From: Prorocentrum cordatum
Taxonomy: Eukaryota; Sar; Dinophyceae; Prorocentrales; Prorocentraceae
Length of the DNA: 64,000 nucleotides
NCBI GenBank assembly: GCA_963575745.1
Contig: CAUYUJ010009868.1
Location: forward strand, 1-64,000
Reading direction: 5' to 3'
Positions 1 through 11,183 of this stretch are shown here, piece after piece (position 1 is the stretch's first letter; every line of letters begins with the position of its first letter). Position numbers and translations under genes: made by a program. The notes under the pieces were generated by a model. The model made no database searches, was not told the DNA's origin, and saw only the letters and a list, made by a program, of their open reading frames with translations.

Positions 1-11
1 TCTCGAGCGAA

Positions 12-983
12 ATGCACGACCCCACCCTAGCACGACCAGACCCCAGCACGACCACACCCCAGCACGACCAGACCCCAGCACGACCCCACCCCAGCACGAC
101 CCCACCCCAGCACGACCATACCCCAGCACGACCACACCCCAGCACGAACCGACCCCAGCACGACCCTACCCCAGCAAGACCACACCCCAGCACGACCACA
201 CCCCAGCACGACCACACCCCAGCACGACCCCACCCCAGCACGACCACGCCCCAGCACGACCACGCCCCAGCACGACCACGCCCCAGCACGACCACCTCCC
301 AGCACGACCACACCCCCAGCACGACCACCCCCCAGCACGACCACGCCCCAGCACGACCACACCCCAGCACGACCACTCCCCAGCACGACCACACCCCAGC
401 ACGACCACACCCCAGCACGACACACCCCAGCACGACCACACCCCAGCACGACCACACCCCAGCACGACCCGATCGATAAATCACAGGGTGCGGAGCACCC
501 CAGCACGAACCCACCCCAGCACGACCCCACCCCAGCACGACCCCACCCCAGCACGACCACGCCCCAGCATGACCACACCCCAGCACGACCACACCCCGGC
601 ACGACCACTCCCCAGCACACCCCACCCCAGGCACGACCCCACCCTAGCACGACCCACACCCCAGCAACGACCACAACCCAGCAGACCCCCACCCCAGCAC
701 GATCACACCCCAGCACGACCCACCCCAGCAAGACCACACCCCAGCACGACCACACCCCAGCACGACCTTACCACAGCACGACCCCACCCCAGCACGACCA
801 CGCCCCAGCACGACCACGCCCCAGCACGACCACGCCCCAGCACGACCACGCCCCAGCACGACCACGCCCCAGCACGACCACCCCCCAGCACGACCACCCC
901 CCCAGCACGACCACCCCCCAGCACGACCACCCCCCAGCACGACCACACCCCAGCACGACCACTCCCCAGCACGACCACACCGC
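12..983. repeat. 16-bp satellite S16, array 1
   Basis: About 60 copies of a 16-bp unit, CACGACCACACCCCAG, with substitutions mainly at the CCACACC positions. Sixteen is not a multiple of three, so three units make 16 codons and every frame is visited. The unit has no stop in any frame on either strand, which explains the overlapping Pro/His/Thr/Arg-rich and Gly/Val/Cys/Trp-rich open frames. A short foreign spacer (about 468-500) interrupts the array. Confidence 0.92.
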
Positions 984-1007
984 CTTGGTTGAGGGGTTGC
1001 CTGTCGT

Positions 1008-1152
1008 CGTGGAATGTTTCGTGGGGTGTCTCGTGGAATGTTTCGCGGGGTGTCTCGTGAAATGTTTCGTGAGGTGTCTCGTGGAATGTTTCGTGAGGTG
1101 TCTCGTGGGCTGTTTCGTGAGGTGTCTCGTGGGATGTTTCGTGAGGTGTTGC
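1008..1152. repeat. T24 minisatellite, array 1
   Basis: About six copies of a 24-bp unit built from two related 12-mers (TCTCGTGGAATG and TTTCGTGAGGTG). It always follows S16 and precedes the A-type terminal block; the same order occurs at 1,901, 6,101, 58,362 and 61,528. Confidence 0.85.
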
Positions 1153-1226
1153 CCAGTTGGGTATCATGAAAACGTGTCCATGCTCCACATGTCTATATCC
1201 CTTTCCGGGTTCGTGGGTCCATCATT

Positions 1227-2136
1227 TTTCCCTGATAAATATCGAGGTCGAAGGAGGCCGGCGAATATTTTTGAGGATGTCTCGAGCGAAACGCTTGCTC
1301 CGCAGAGTTTGCCGAGGATGTCTCGAGCGAAACGCTTGTTTTGCAGAGCCGACCGCGACGCGGAAAGCGCCCCGCGCGAAGGAATTTCGATGATGTCTCG
1401 ACTAATTCCTTTGTTTTTGTACGATTTCCTGGAATTTTGGCAGGATGTCTCGAGCGAAATGCACGACCCCACCCTAGCACGACCATACCACAGCACGACC
1501 ACACCACAGCACGACCAGACCCCAGCACGACCCCACCCCAGCACGACCCCACCCCAGCACGACCATACCCCAGCACGACCACACCCCAGCACGACCCGAC
1601 CCAGCACGACCCTACCCCAGCAAGACCACACCCCAGCACGACCACACCCCAGCACGACCTCACCACAGCACGACCACACCCAGCACGGACCACGCCCCAG
1701 CACGACCACGCCCCAGCACGACCACGCCCCAGCACGACCACCCCCCAGCCCGACCACCCCCCCAGCACGACCACCCCCCAGCACGACCACACCCCAGCAC
1801 GACCACACCCCAGCACGACCACTCCCCAGCACGACCACACCCCAGCACGACCACACCCCAGCACGACCACACCCCAGCACCCCTGGTTGAGTGGTTGCCT
1901 GTTCGTGGTGTCTCGTGGAATGTTTCACGGGGTGTCTCGTGGAATGTTTCACGGGGTGTTTAATCGTGGAAGTTTTCGTGAGGTGTCTCGTGGAATGTTT
2001 CGGGTTGGTGTTCTCGTGGGAGGTTTCGCGGGGGCCCCATGGGATGTTTCGTGAGATGTCGCCCAGTTGGGTATCGTGAAAACGTGACCATGCTGCACAT
2101 GTCTTTATCCCTTTCCGGGTTCGTGGGTCCATCATG
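1227..2136 (+). mobile_element. Modular repeat element, A-type (unit 2)
   Basis: Starts directly after the previous 3' end with a T-run and TCCCTGATAAATATCGAGG; the CCCGGAAAGGGC head is missing, so it is 5'-shortened. It contains three copies of GATGTCTCGAGCGAAACGC, a block with GACCGCGACGCGGAAAGCGC, S16 (1462-1881), T24 (1901-2058) and the A-type terminus with CTTTCCGGGTTCGTGGGTCC ending ATCATG at 2136. Confidence 0.8.
1462..1881. repeat. 16-bp satellite S16, array 2
   Basis: About 26 copies of the 16-bp CACGACCACACCCCAG-type unit, slightly more degenerate than array 1 (several one-base indels). Open in all frames for the same reason; no gene inferred. Confidence 0.9.
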
Positions 2137-3266
2137 TTTTCATAATTTGTTGAGGATGCCTCGAGCGAAACGCTGGTTTTGCAAAATTGGGGGATGTCTC
2201 GAGCGGGGGCCTCGTGGGGGGCCAGAATTCAAATTATTTCTCAGGCGAAATGCTTGTTTTCACGTCCATCTCGCAGGAATTCCGAGGATGTCTCGCGCGT
2301 GCCGCGTCCCGCGCGCATGAATTCTGAGGATTTTGGCAGGATGTCTCGAGCGAGACGCTTGTCCCCAGCACGTTCCGTAGCGCGTCCCCTTGGCACGTCC
2401 CGCGGTGCGTCCCCATGGCAAGTCCCTTGGCACGTCGCTTGGCGCGTCCCTTGAGACGTTTCGCGGCGCGTCCTCCTGGCATGTCCCCCTGTCAATTAGC
2501 TCTGGGGCAGCTGCTATGTGTTCAGGGAGCTCGAGCTTCAGATCCAGATCAGTTCGGTCAGGACTCGGATGCAAAGGAGGACTCGATCCACGAGGCTATA
2601 GAGCACAATCGCGGCATGGCACATCGCAATTCAGCACGGCGTAGCACAGCACAGATTTCGGCACGGTGCATCAAGATCGATACACTCAGCATTGCAACTT
2701 GGCACGTTCCTTGGCACGTTCCGTGGGACGTCCCTTGGCGAGTCCCCCCTGTTTTTGTTTTTTGTTGTTTTTGTTTTGTTTTTCTGTTGTTTGTTTTTCT
2801 TTGGCACGTCGCGTGGCGCGTCCCCTGGCACATCCCGTGGCACATCGATTGGCACGTTCCGTAGCGCGTCCCCTTGGCACGTCCCGAGGTGCGACCCCAT
2901 GGCACGTCCCCTGGCACGTCGCCTGGCGCATCCCTTGGGACGTTTCGCGGCGCGTCCTCCTGGCATGTTTCCCTGTCCATCAGCTCTGGGGCAGCTACTA
3001 TGTGTTCAGGCAGCTCGAGCTTAAGATCCAGATCAGTTCGATCAGGACTCGGATGAAATGGAGGACTCGATCCATGACGCTATAGAGCACATTCGCGCCA
3101 TGGCACATCGCAGTTAGCACGGTGCAGCACAGCACAGCCCTCGGCAGGGTACATCAAGATCGATACACTCAGCATTGCATTTGCCCGTCACCCAATCAGG
3201 TGTCTTTGAAAACGCTGCCATGTGTTATAGTTCTATATTCCTTTCCGGGTTCGTGGGTCGATCATG
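2137..3266 (+). mobile_element. Modular repeat element, B-type (unit 3)
   Basis: Module order: GATGTCTCGAGCGAAACGC words (2150-2360), V repeats of GGCACGTCCC type (2370-2490), block Q with GATCCAGATCAGTTCGGTC (2500-2700), a T-rich stretch (2750-2800) in a second V tract, a second Q, then the B-type terminus CCCGTCACCCAATCAGGTGT followed by CCTTTCCGGGTTCGTGGGTC and GATCATG. V and Q give open frames on both strands with Arg/Ala/Pro/Ser-rich content; these are repeat artefacts. Confidence 0.78.
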
Positions 3267-5283
3267 TTCAGAATTTGTTGAGGCTGTCTCGAGCGAAACG
3301 TTTTGTGTTATCGATTGTTTTCTCCTGGGGACCAGCATTTAGAGGATGTCTCAGGTGAAATGCTTGTTTTACGTATGTTCTATGGGATGTGTATTTGGGG
3401 AGCGCTTTTCGCTTCCCCCCGCCCCCCAGGAGGCCCCAGGAGGTTCGAAAAGCCAGACAAAACATTGTTCCTAACCCCCCAGGGCGGGACAAGCGTGAAA
3501 ACACATGGTTCCTAACGCACCAGGGCGGGAGAAGCGCGAAAGCGCATGGTTCCTAACGCCCCAGGGCGTGACAGTCGTGAAAACACATGGGTTCCCAACG
3601 CCCCAGGGCGGGCGAAGCGTGAAAACACATGGGTATCTAACGCCCCCCAGGGGATAAGCGTGAAAACACATGGGTTCCTAACGCCCCATGGCGGAAGAAG
3701 CGCAAAAACACATCGGTTCCGAACGCCCCAGGAGGCCCCAGGAGGCTCCAGGATGCCTCACGAGGCCACAGGAGGCATTGTTTTGTAATGGGATGTATGT
3801 TCGGGGGTCGCTTTTTGCCCCCCGCCCCAGGATGCGTGTTTCTGTATTGGGATATGTGTTCGGGGAGCGCTTTTTGCCCCCCCCCGCCCCCAGGAGGTCC
3901 CAGGAAGCTCGAGAAGCCTGAAAACACATCGGTTCCTATCGCCCCTGGGCGGGACAATTGTGAAAACACATGGTTCCGAACGCCCCATGGCGGAGCAATC
4001 GCGAAACACACATGGTTCCTAACGCCCCAGGGCGGGAGAAGCGTGAAAACACACGAGTTCCGAACGCCCCAGGGCGGGAGATATGTGAAAACACATGCCC
4101 TTGGCACGTCCCGCGGTGCGTCCCATGGCACGTCCCTTGGCACGTCGCTTGGCGCGTCCCTTGAGACGTTCCGCGGCGCGTCCTCCTGGTATGTCCCCCT
4201 GTCAATTACATCTGGGGCAGCTACTATGTGCTAGCTCGAGCTTCAGATCCAGATCAGTTCGGTCAGGACTCGGATGCAAAGGAGGACTCGATCCACACCA
4301 CTTAGAGCACAATCGCGGCATGGCACATCGCAATTCAGCACGGCGCAGCACAGCGCAGCCCTCGGCACGGTACATCAAGATTGATACACTCAGCATTGCA
4401 ATTTGGCACGTTCCCTGGCACGTTCCGTGGCGCGTCTCGTGGCGAGGTCCCTTGGCACGTCGCGCGGCGCGTCGCTTGGCAGGTCCCGTGGTACGTCAAG
4501 TCCATTGGCACGTTCCGTAGCGCGTCCCCTTGGCACGTCCCGCGGTGCGTCCCCGTGGCACGTCCCCTGGCACGTCGCCTGGCGCGTCCCTTGGGACGTT
4601 TCGCGGAGCGTCCTCCTGGCATGTTCCCCTGTCCATCAGCTCTGGGGCAGCTACTATGTGCTGAGGCAGCTCGAGCTTAAGATCCAGATCAGTTCGGTCA
4701 GGACTCGGATGCAAAGGAGGACTCGATCCACAACACTAAAGAGCATAACCGCAGCACAGCACAGCGCAGTTCAGCACGGCACAGCACAGCCCTTGGCACG
4801 GTACATCAAGATCGATACACTCAGCATTGCAACCTGGCACGTTCCTTGGCACGTCCCGTGGCACGTCCACTGGCACGTTCCGTAGCGCGTCCCCTTGGCA
4901 CGTCCCGCGGTGCGTCCCCGTGGCACGTCCCCTGTTATGTCGCCTGGCGCGTCCCTTGGGACGTTCCGCGGCACGTCCTCCTGGCATGTCCCCTTGTCCA
5001 TCAGCTCTGGGGCAGCTACTCTGTGCTGAGGCAGCTCGAGCTGAAGATTCATATCAGTTCGGTCAGGACTCGGATGCAAAGGAGGACTCGATCCACAACG
5101 CTATAGAGCACAATCGCGGCATGGCACACCGCAATTCAGCACGGCACAGCACAGCACAGCCCTCGGCCCGGTACAAGATCGATACATTCAGCATTGCATT
5201 TGCCCGTCGCCCAATGTGGTGTCTTTGAAACGTTGCCATGCCTTACATTCCTATATTCCTTTCCGGGGTCGTGGGTCGATCAT
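3267..5283 (+). mobile_element. Modular repeat element, B-type with C42 module (unit 4)
   Basis: Begins with the GATGTCTCGAGC-type word, then C42 arrays (3462-3720 and 3925-4100), then three rounds of V plus Q (4100-4430, 4430-4820, 4830-5190) and the B-type terminus (5190-5283). Three V+Q rounds in one unit show that modules are amplified within units. CCAGGAGGCCCCAGGAGG tracts (3725-3775) accompany C42. Confidence 0.75.
3462..4100 (+). repeat. C42 tandem module
   Basis: About ten copies of a 42-bp unit containing GGTTCCTAACGCCCCAGGGC then GGGACAAGCGTGAAAACACA. Its core CGCCCCAGGGCG can fold on itself. The array is split by a GC-rich segment with CCCCCCCGCCCC (3730-3920). The same module recurs at 11,470-11,705, 13,365-13,585 and 14,195-14,405. 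Confidence 0.8.
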
Positions 5284-6353
5284 TTTCCCGGAAAGGGCGT
5301 GGGCCCAGGGTTATCGTTTAGTTATGTTTCTCCCCCATTTCCGACGGAGGATTTTTTTCCCGGAAAGGGCATAGGCCCAGGGTTCTCTTTTAGTATGTAA
5401 ACATGTCCCCGGTGCCCAACTTGAAGGAGGCTGGCGAAATTTTTCTCTGATAAATATCGAGGTCGAAGGAGGCCGGCGAAATTATTTTTGAGGATGTCTC
5501 GAGCGAAACGCTTGTTTTTCAGAATTTGTTGAGGATGTCTCGAGCGAGACGCTGGTTTTGCAGAGCCGACCGCGACGCGGAAAAGCGCCCCGCGCGCAGG
5601 AATTTCGATGATGTCTCGACTAATTCGTTTGTTTTTGTACGATTTCCTGGAATTTTGGCAGGATGTCTCGAGCGAAATGCACGACCCAACCCTAGCACGA
5701 CCATACCCCAGCACGACCACACCCCAGCACGACCAGACCCCAGCACGACCCCACCCCAGCACGACCCCACCCCAGCACGACCATACCCCAGCACGACCAC
5801 ACCCCAGCACGACCCGACCCCAGCACGACCCTACCCCAGCAAGACCACACCCCAGCACGACCACACCCCAGCACGACCTCACCACAGCACGACCACACCC
5901 CAGCACGACCACGCCCCAGCACGACCACGCCCCAGCACGACCACGCCCCAGCACAACCACCCCCAGCACGACCACCCCCCCAGCACGACCACGCCCCAGC
6001 ACGACCACCCCCCAGCACGACCACACCCCAGCACGACCACTCCCCAGCACGACCACACCCCAGCACGACCACACCCCAGCACGACCACACCCAGTCGCAC
6101 CCCCGTGGAATGTTTCGTGGCGTGTATGGTTGAGTGGTTGCCTGTTCGTGGGGTGTCTCGTGGAATGTTTCACGGGGTGTCTCGTGGAATGTTTCGTGAG
6201 GTGTCTCGTGGAATGTTTCGTGAGGTGTCTCGTGGGATGTTTCGCGGGGTGTCTCGTGGGATGTTTCGTGCGATGTCGCCCAGTTGGGTATCGTGAAAAC
6301 GTGACCATGCTGCACATGTCTTTATCCCTTTCCGGGTTCGTGGGTCCATCATG
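5284..6353 (+). mobile_element. Modular repeat element, A-type with doubled head (unit 5)
   Basis: The head CCCGGAAAGGGC plus GGCCCAGGGTT occurs twice (5286 and 5352). It is followed by the GGCCGGCGAAATT motif, GATGTCTCGAGCGAAACGC words, S16 (5680-6092), T24 (6101-6273) and the A-type terminus ending ATCATG at 6353. The junction with unit 4 is direct: GGGTCGATCA, then TTTTCCCGGAAAGG. Confidence 0.82.
5680..6092. repeat. 16-bp satellite S16, array 3
   Basis: About 26 copies of the 16-bp unit, bounded on the left by TCTCGAGCGAAATG exactly as in arrays 1, 2, 4 and 5. This shows that the satellite is a fixed module of A-type units. Confidence 0.9.
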
Positions 6354-6356
6354 TTG

Positions 6357-6705
6357 GCGATAAATCGCGAGGTGAAGTCTCAGTCGGCGTGGAAAAATTG
6401 AGAGTGTCCCTAGCGAAGCGCGTGTTTGGTTTCCGCCGGCGGAATCATTTTCGATAAATAACAAGGTAAAGTCACTGTCGCCGTGGGAGAATTGAGGATG
6501 TCCTTAGCGAAACGCGTGTTTGGTTTCGGCCGGCGACATTATTTTCGATAAATATGGAGGTGAAAAATCCCATTCGGCGTGGAAACATCGAGGATGTCCC
6601 TAGCGAGACGCGTGTTTGGTTTCGGCCGGCGACATTATTTTCAGTAGATATGAAGGTAAAGTCCCATTCGGCGTGGAAAATTGAGGATTTTCCTCGCGAA
6701 ATGCT
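6357..6705 (+). repeat. 94-bp tandem repeat, about four units
   Basis: Marker TTTTCGATAAAT or its variant recurs at 6358, 6452, 6546 and 6641, a spacing of 94-95 bp. Each unit also carries GTCCCTAGCGAAACGCGTGT-like and GGTTTCGGCCGGCGACATTA words, i.e. a diverged form of the family's GATGTCTCGAGCGAAACGC motif. I see it only here. Confidence 0.75.
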
Positions 6706-7189
6706 TTTTCCCGGAAAGGGCTTAGGCCCAGGGTTTTCTTTTAGTTGGTTTTCCCCCCGCCTCGACTTAGAGGAGGCCGGCTGAATTATTCTGCGATGAA
6801 TAACGAGGCGGGAAGAGGGCTGGCGGAATTATTTTTGAGGATGTCCCGAGCGAAACGCTTATTCCCGGAAAGGGCTGTGGCCCAGGGTTTTCTTTGGTTT
6901 ACCCCCTGGTTTCGACTAGAAGGGGGCCGGCGAAATTATTCGGCGTAGATAACGAGGTACAGTGCTGATGTTTTTCCCGGAAAGGGCTCCAGCCGAGGGT
7001 TCTCTTTTAGTTGGTTCCCCCCGGTTTCGACGGCTGTAGGGCCGGCGAAATTATTCTATGATAAATAACGAGGTCGCGTAGGGCCGGCGAATTAATATTT
7101 GAGGATGTCCCTAGCGAAACGCTTGTTTTTCAGAATTTGTTGAGGATGTCTCGAGCGAAACGCTTGTTTTGTTTTATAGATTGTTTTCT

Positions 7190-7855
7190 CCTGGAGTGAA
7201 ATGCTTGGTTTCACGTGCCCAGGTCTTGAGGATGTCTCGAGCGAGACGCTTGGTTTCACGCCTCCAGGTTGCCCAGGCAGAGGTCAAGCGCCAGGATTTG
7301 ATGAGGATGTCTCGAGCGAGACGCTTGGTTTCACGCGTCCTCGTCGCCCAGGCGGATGTCTAGAATGAGGAGGTGTTGAGGAAGTCTCGATCGAGATGCT
7401 TGTTTGCACGCGATCGAGATGCTTGTTTGCACGTGTCCAGGTTGCCCAGGCGGACGCCTAGCATGAGGATGTGTCGAGAATGTCTCGAGAGATACGCTTG
7501 TTTCACGTGTCCAGGTCGCCCAGGCGGATGTCTAACATGAAGATGTGTTGAGGATGTCTCGAGCGAGACGTTTGCTTTCACGTGTACAGGTCGCCAAGGC
7601 GGATGTCTAGAATGAGGAGGTGTTGAAAACGTCTCAAGCGAAACGCTTATTTTCACGTGCCCAGGTCACCCAGGCGGTCGTCTCACATGAAGATGTGTTG
7701 AGGATGTCTCGAGCGAACTACTTGTTTTCACGTGTCCAGTTCGCCCAGGCGGATGTCTAGCATGAGAATGTGTTGAGGATGTGTTGAGCGAAACGTTTGT
7801 TTTCACGTGTCCAGGTCGCTTAGGCGGATGTCTAGAATGAGGATTTTGACAGGAT
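7190..7855 (+). repeat. D75 tandem module, array 1
   Basis: About nine units of roughly 75 bp, each containing GATGTCTCGAGCGAGACG, TTTCACGTGTCCAGGTC and GCCCAGGCGGATGTCTAGCA. It also occurs at 9,810-10,355, 15,590-16,225 and 17,150-17,455. Confidence 0.8.
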
Positions 7856-8436
7856 GTCTCGAGCGAAACGCTTGTCCCCAGCACGTTCCGTAGCGCGTCC
7901 CCTTGGCAGGTCCCGCGGTGCGTCCCCATGGCACGTCCCCTGGCATGTCGCCTGGCGCGTCCCTTGAGACGTTCCGCGGCGCGTCCTCCTGGCATGTCCC
8001 CTGTCAATTAGCTCTGCGGCAGATACTATGTGTTCAGGCAGCTCGAGCTTAAGATCCAGATCAGTTCGGTCAGGACTCGGATGCAAAGGAAGACTCGATC
8101 CACGACGCTATAGAGCACAACCGCGGCATGGCACATCGCAATTCAGCACGGTGCAGCACAGCACAGACTTCGGCACGGTACATCAAGATCGATACAATCA
8201 GCATTGCAACTTGGCACGTTCCTTGGCACGTTCCGTGGGGCGTCCCTTGGCGAGTCCCCCTGGCACGTCGCGTGGCGCGCAATTCAGCACGGTGTAGCAC
8301 AGCACAGCCCTCGGCACGGTACATCAAGATCGATACAATCAGCATTGCATTTGCCCGTCACCCAATCAGGTGTCTTTGAAATCGCTGCCATGCGTTATAT
8401 TTCTATATTCCTTTCCGGGTTCGTGGGTCGATTATG

Positions 8437-9549
8437 TTCGAACATGTGCCCGTTTTCCCTTGTAAAAAAGAGAAGCGGAGCGTTTTTCGCAGAATCCTCG
8501 ACAAATAACGGGGTCTGGGGCCCCGACCGCGACGCGGAAAAGCGCCCCGCGCGCAGGAATTCCGAGGATGTCTCGCGCGTGCCGCGTCCCGCGCGCAGGA
8601 AATTCGAGGATGTCTCGACTAATTCGCTTGTTTTGTCAGGATTTCTGAGAATTTTGGCAGGATGTCTCGAGCGAAACGCTTGTTTTTCATACTTTGTTGA
8701 GGATGTCTCGAGCGAAACGCTGGTTTTGCAACATTTGGGGATGTCTCGAGCGGGGGCTTCGTGGGGGGCCAGAATTCAGAGGATGTCTCAGGCGAAATGC
8801 TTGTTTTCGTGTCCCGCTCGCAGGAATTCCAAGGATGTCTCGCGCGGGCCGCGTCCCGCGCGCAGGAATTTGATGACTAATTTCGTTTGTTTTGTCAGGA
8901 TTTATTAGAATTTTGGCAGGATGTCTCGAGCGAAACGCTTGTTTTTCATAATTTGTTGAGGATGTCTCGAGCGAAACGCTGGTTTTGCAAAATTTGGGGA
9001 TGTCTCGAGCGGGGGCTTCGTGGGGGGCCAGAATTCAGAGGATGTCTCAGGCGAAATGCTTGTTTTCGTGTCCCGCTCGCAGGAATTCCAAGGATGTCTC
9101 GCGCGTGCCGCGTCCCGCGCGCAGGAATTTTGAGGATATCCCGTAGCGCGTCCCCTTGGCACAGCCTACGGTGCGACCCCATGACACGTCCCTTGGCACG
9201 TCGCCTGGCGCGTCCCTTGGGACGTTTTGCGGCGCGTCCTCCTGGCATGTCCCCCTGTCAATTAGCTCTGGGGCAGCTACTATGTGTTCAGGCAGCTCGA
9301 GCTTCAGATCCAGATCAGTTCGGTCAGGACTCGGATGCAAAGGAAGACTCGATCCACGACGCTATAGAGCACAACCGCGGCATGGCACATCGCAATTCAG
9401 CACGGTGCAGCACAACACAGCCCTCGGCACGGTACATCAAGATCGATACAATCAGCATTGCACTTGCCCGTCACCCAATCAGGTGTCTTTGAAAAGGTTG
9501 CCATGCGTTACATTTCTATATTTCTTTCCGGGTTCGTGGGTCGATCATG
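8437..9549 (+). mobile_element. Modular repeat element, B-type (unit 7)
   Basis: Contains the CCCCGACCGCGACGCGG block, alternating GATGTCTCGAGCGAAACGC and GATGTCTCGAGCGGGGGC words (8560-9130), V (9140-9260), Q (9270-9450) and the B-type terminus. The part 8,930-9,549 is nearly identical to 12,530-13,129. The internal block with GGGGGGCCAGAATTCAGAGG is itself duplicated (8,740 and 9,000). Confidence 0.77.
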
Positions 9550-11183
9550 TTTTTCCCGGAAAGGGCGCAGGCCCAGGGTTCTCTTTTAGAGGTTTACCCC
9601 CAGATCTGACGGGAAGAGGGCCGGCGGATTTCTTTTGCGATAATTAACGAGTGGGAAGAGGGCCGGCGAATTAAGATTTGAGGATGTCCTTAGCGAAACG
9701 CTTGTTTTTCAGAATTTGTTGAGGATGTCTCGAGCGAAACGCCTGTTTTGTGTTATAGATTGTCTTTTCCTGGGGACCAGAATTTAGAGGATCTCTCAAG
9801 TGAAATGCTTGGTTTCGCGTGCCCAGGTCTTGAGGATGTCTCGAGCGAGACGCTTGGTTTCACGCGTCCTCGTCGCCCAGGCGGATGTGTAGCATGAGGA
9901 GGTGTTGAGGAAGTCTCGATCGAGATGCTTGTTTGCACGTGTCCAGGTTGCCCAGGCGGATGCCTAGCATGAGGATGTGTTGAGAATGTCTCGAGAGATA
10001 CGCTTGTTTTCACGTGTCCAGGTCGCCCAGGCGGATGTCTAACATGAAGATGTGTTGAGGATGTCTCGAGCGAGACGTTTGCTTTCACGTGTACAGGTCG
10101 CTAAGGCGGATGTCTACAATGAGGAGGTGTTGAAAATGTCTCGAGAGAAACGCTTGTTTTCACGTGCCCAGGTCACCCAGGCGGACGTCTCACATGAAGA
10201 TGTGTTGAGGATGTCTCGAGCGAACTACTTGTTTTCACGTGTCCAGTTCGCCCAGGCGGATGTCTAGCATGAGAATGCGTGGAGGATGTGTTGAGCGAAT
10301 CGCTTGTTTTCACGTGTCCAGGTCGCTCAGGCGGATGTTTAGCATGAGGATGTTGACAGGATGTCTCGAGCGAAACGCTTGTCCCCAGCACGTTCCGTAG
10401 CGCGTCCCCTTGGCACGTCCTACGGTGCGACCCCATGGCACGTCCTCCTGGCATGTCCCCCTGTCAATTAGCTCTGGGGCAGCGACCATGTGTTCAGGTA
10501 GCTCGAGCTTAAGATCCAGATCAGTTCGGTCAGGACTCGGATGCAAAGGAGGACTCGATCCACAACGCTATAGAGCACAACCGCGGCATGGCACATCGCA
10601 ATTCAGCACGGCGCAGCACACCACAGACTTCGGCACGGTACATCAAGACCGACACACTCAGCATTTCAACTTGGCACGTTCCTCGGCACGTTCCGTGGAG
10701 CGTCTCTTGGCGAGTCCCCCTGGCACGTCGCGTGGCGCGTCCCCTGGCACATCCCGTGGCACATCCACTGGCACGTTCCGTAGCGCGTCCCTTTGGCACG
10801 TCCCGCGGTGCGACCCCGTGGCACGTCCCCTGGCACGTCGCCTGGCGCATCCCTTGGGACGTTCCGCGGCACGTCCTCCTGGCATGTCCTCCTGTCAATT
10901 AGCTCGGCAGCTACTATGTGTTCAGGCAGCTCGAGCTTAAGATCCAGATTAGTTCGGTCAGGACTCGGATGCAAAGGAGGACTCGATCCACAACGCTATA
11001 GAGCACACTCGCGGCATGGCACATCGCAATTCAGCACGGCGCAGCACAGCACAGACTTCGGCACGGTACATCAAGATCGATACACTCAGCATTGCATTTG
11101 CCCGTCACCCAATCAGGTGTCATTGAACACGATGCCATGCGTTACATTTCTATATTCCTTTCCGGGTTCGTGGGTCGATCATG
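9550..11183 (+). mobile_element. Modular repeat element, B-type with head and D75 (unit 8)
   Basis: Complete-looking unit: T-run, head CCCGGAAAGGGC with GGCCCAGGGTTCTC (9553-9590), GCCGGCGGATT words, D75 (9810-10,355), V, Q, a second V and Q (10,680-11,090) and the B-type terminus ending GATCATG at 11,183. It is a good reference copy for defining the family. Confidence 0.82.
9810..10355 (+). repeat. D75 tandem module, array 2
   Basis: About seven units of 75 bp with the same unit order as arrays 1 and 3. This suggests the whole array was copied as a block rather than expanded independently. Confidence 0.78.

Larger units (their letters stand above)
1..1226 (+). mobile_element. Modular repeat element, A-type, 3' part (unit 1)
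   Basis: Left end lost at the window edge. It starts in the family word TCTCGAGCGAAATG, runs through the 16-bp satellite S16 (12-983) and the T24 array (1008-1152), and ends in the A-type terminal block (about 1150-1226), which reads CCCAGTTGGGTATCATG, then CCTTTCCGGGTTCGTGGGTC, then CATCAT. No protein is encoded: the long frames on both strands come from the satellite. The unit closely matches 57,353-58,578, including the same insertion GATCGATAAATCACAGGGTG inside S16 (468 here, about 57,826 there). Confidence 0.8.
6354..8436 (+). mobile_element. Modular repeat element, B-type with D75 module (unit 6)
   Basis: Starts with four 94-bp repeats (6357-6705). Three degenerate head copies follow (6707, 6863, 6973), each with CCCGGAAAGGGC. 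Then come D75 (7190-7850), V (7880-8000), Q (8030-8210), a shortened V/Q and the B-type terminus (here GATTATG instead of GATCATG). The stretch from about 6,966 to the end is nearly identical to 15,367-16,823. Confidence 0.75.

Noticed and set aside
12-1060. Long Pro/His/Thr/Arg-rich and Gly/Val/Trp/Cys-rich open frames on both strands
   Set aside because: They are translations of the 16-bp satellite, which is open in all frames; no start context, no non-repetitive part and equal length on both strands.
7190-10355. CRISPR-like array (regular repeats with spacers, D75 and C42)
   Set aside because: Spacers are as conserved as the repeats, unit lengths drift, no Cas genes, and the context is eukaryotic.
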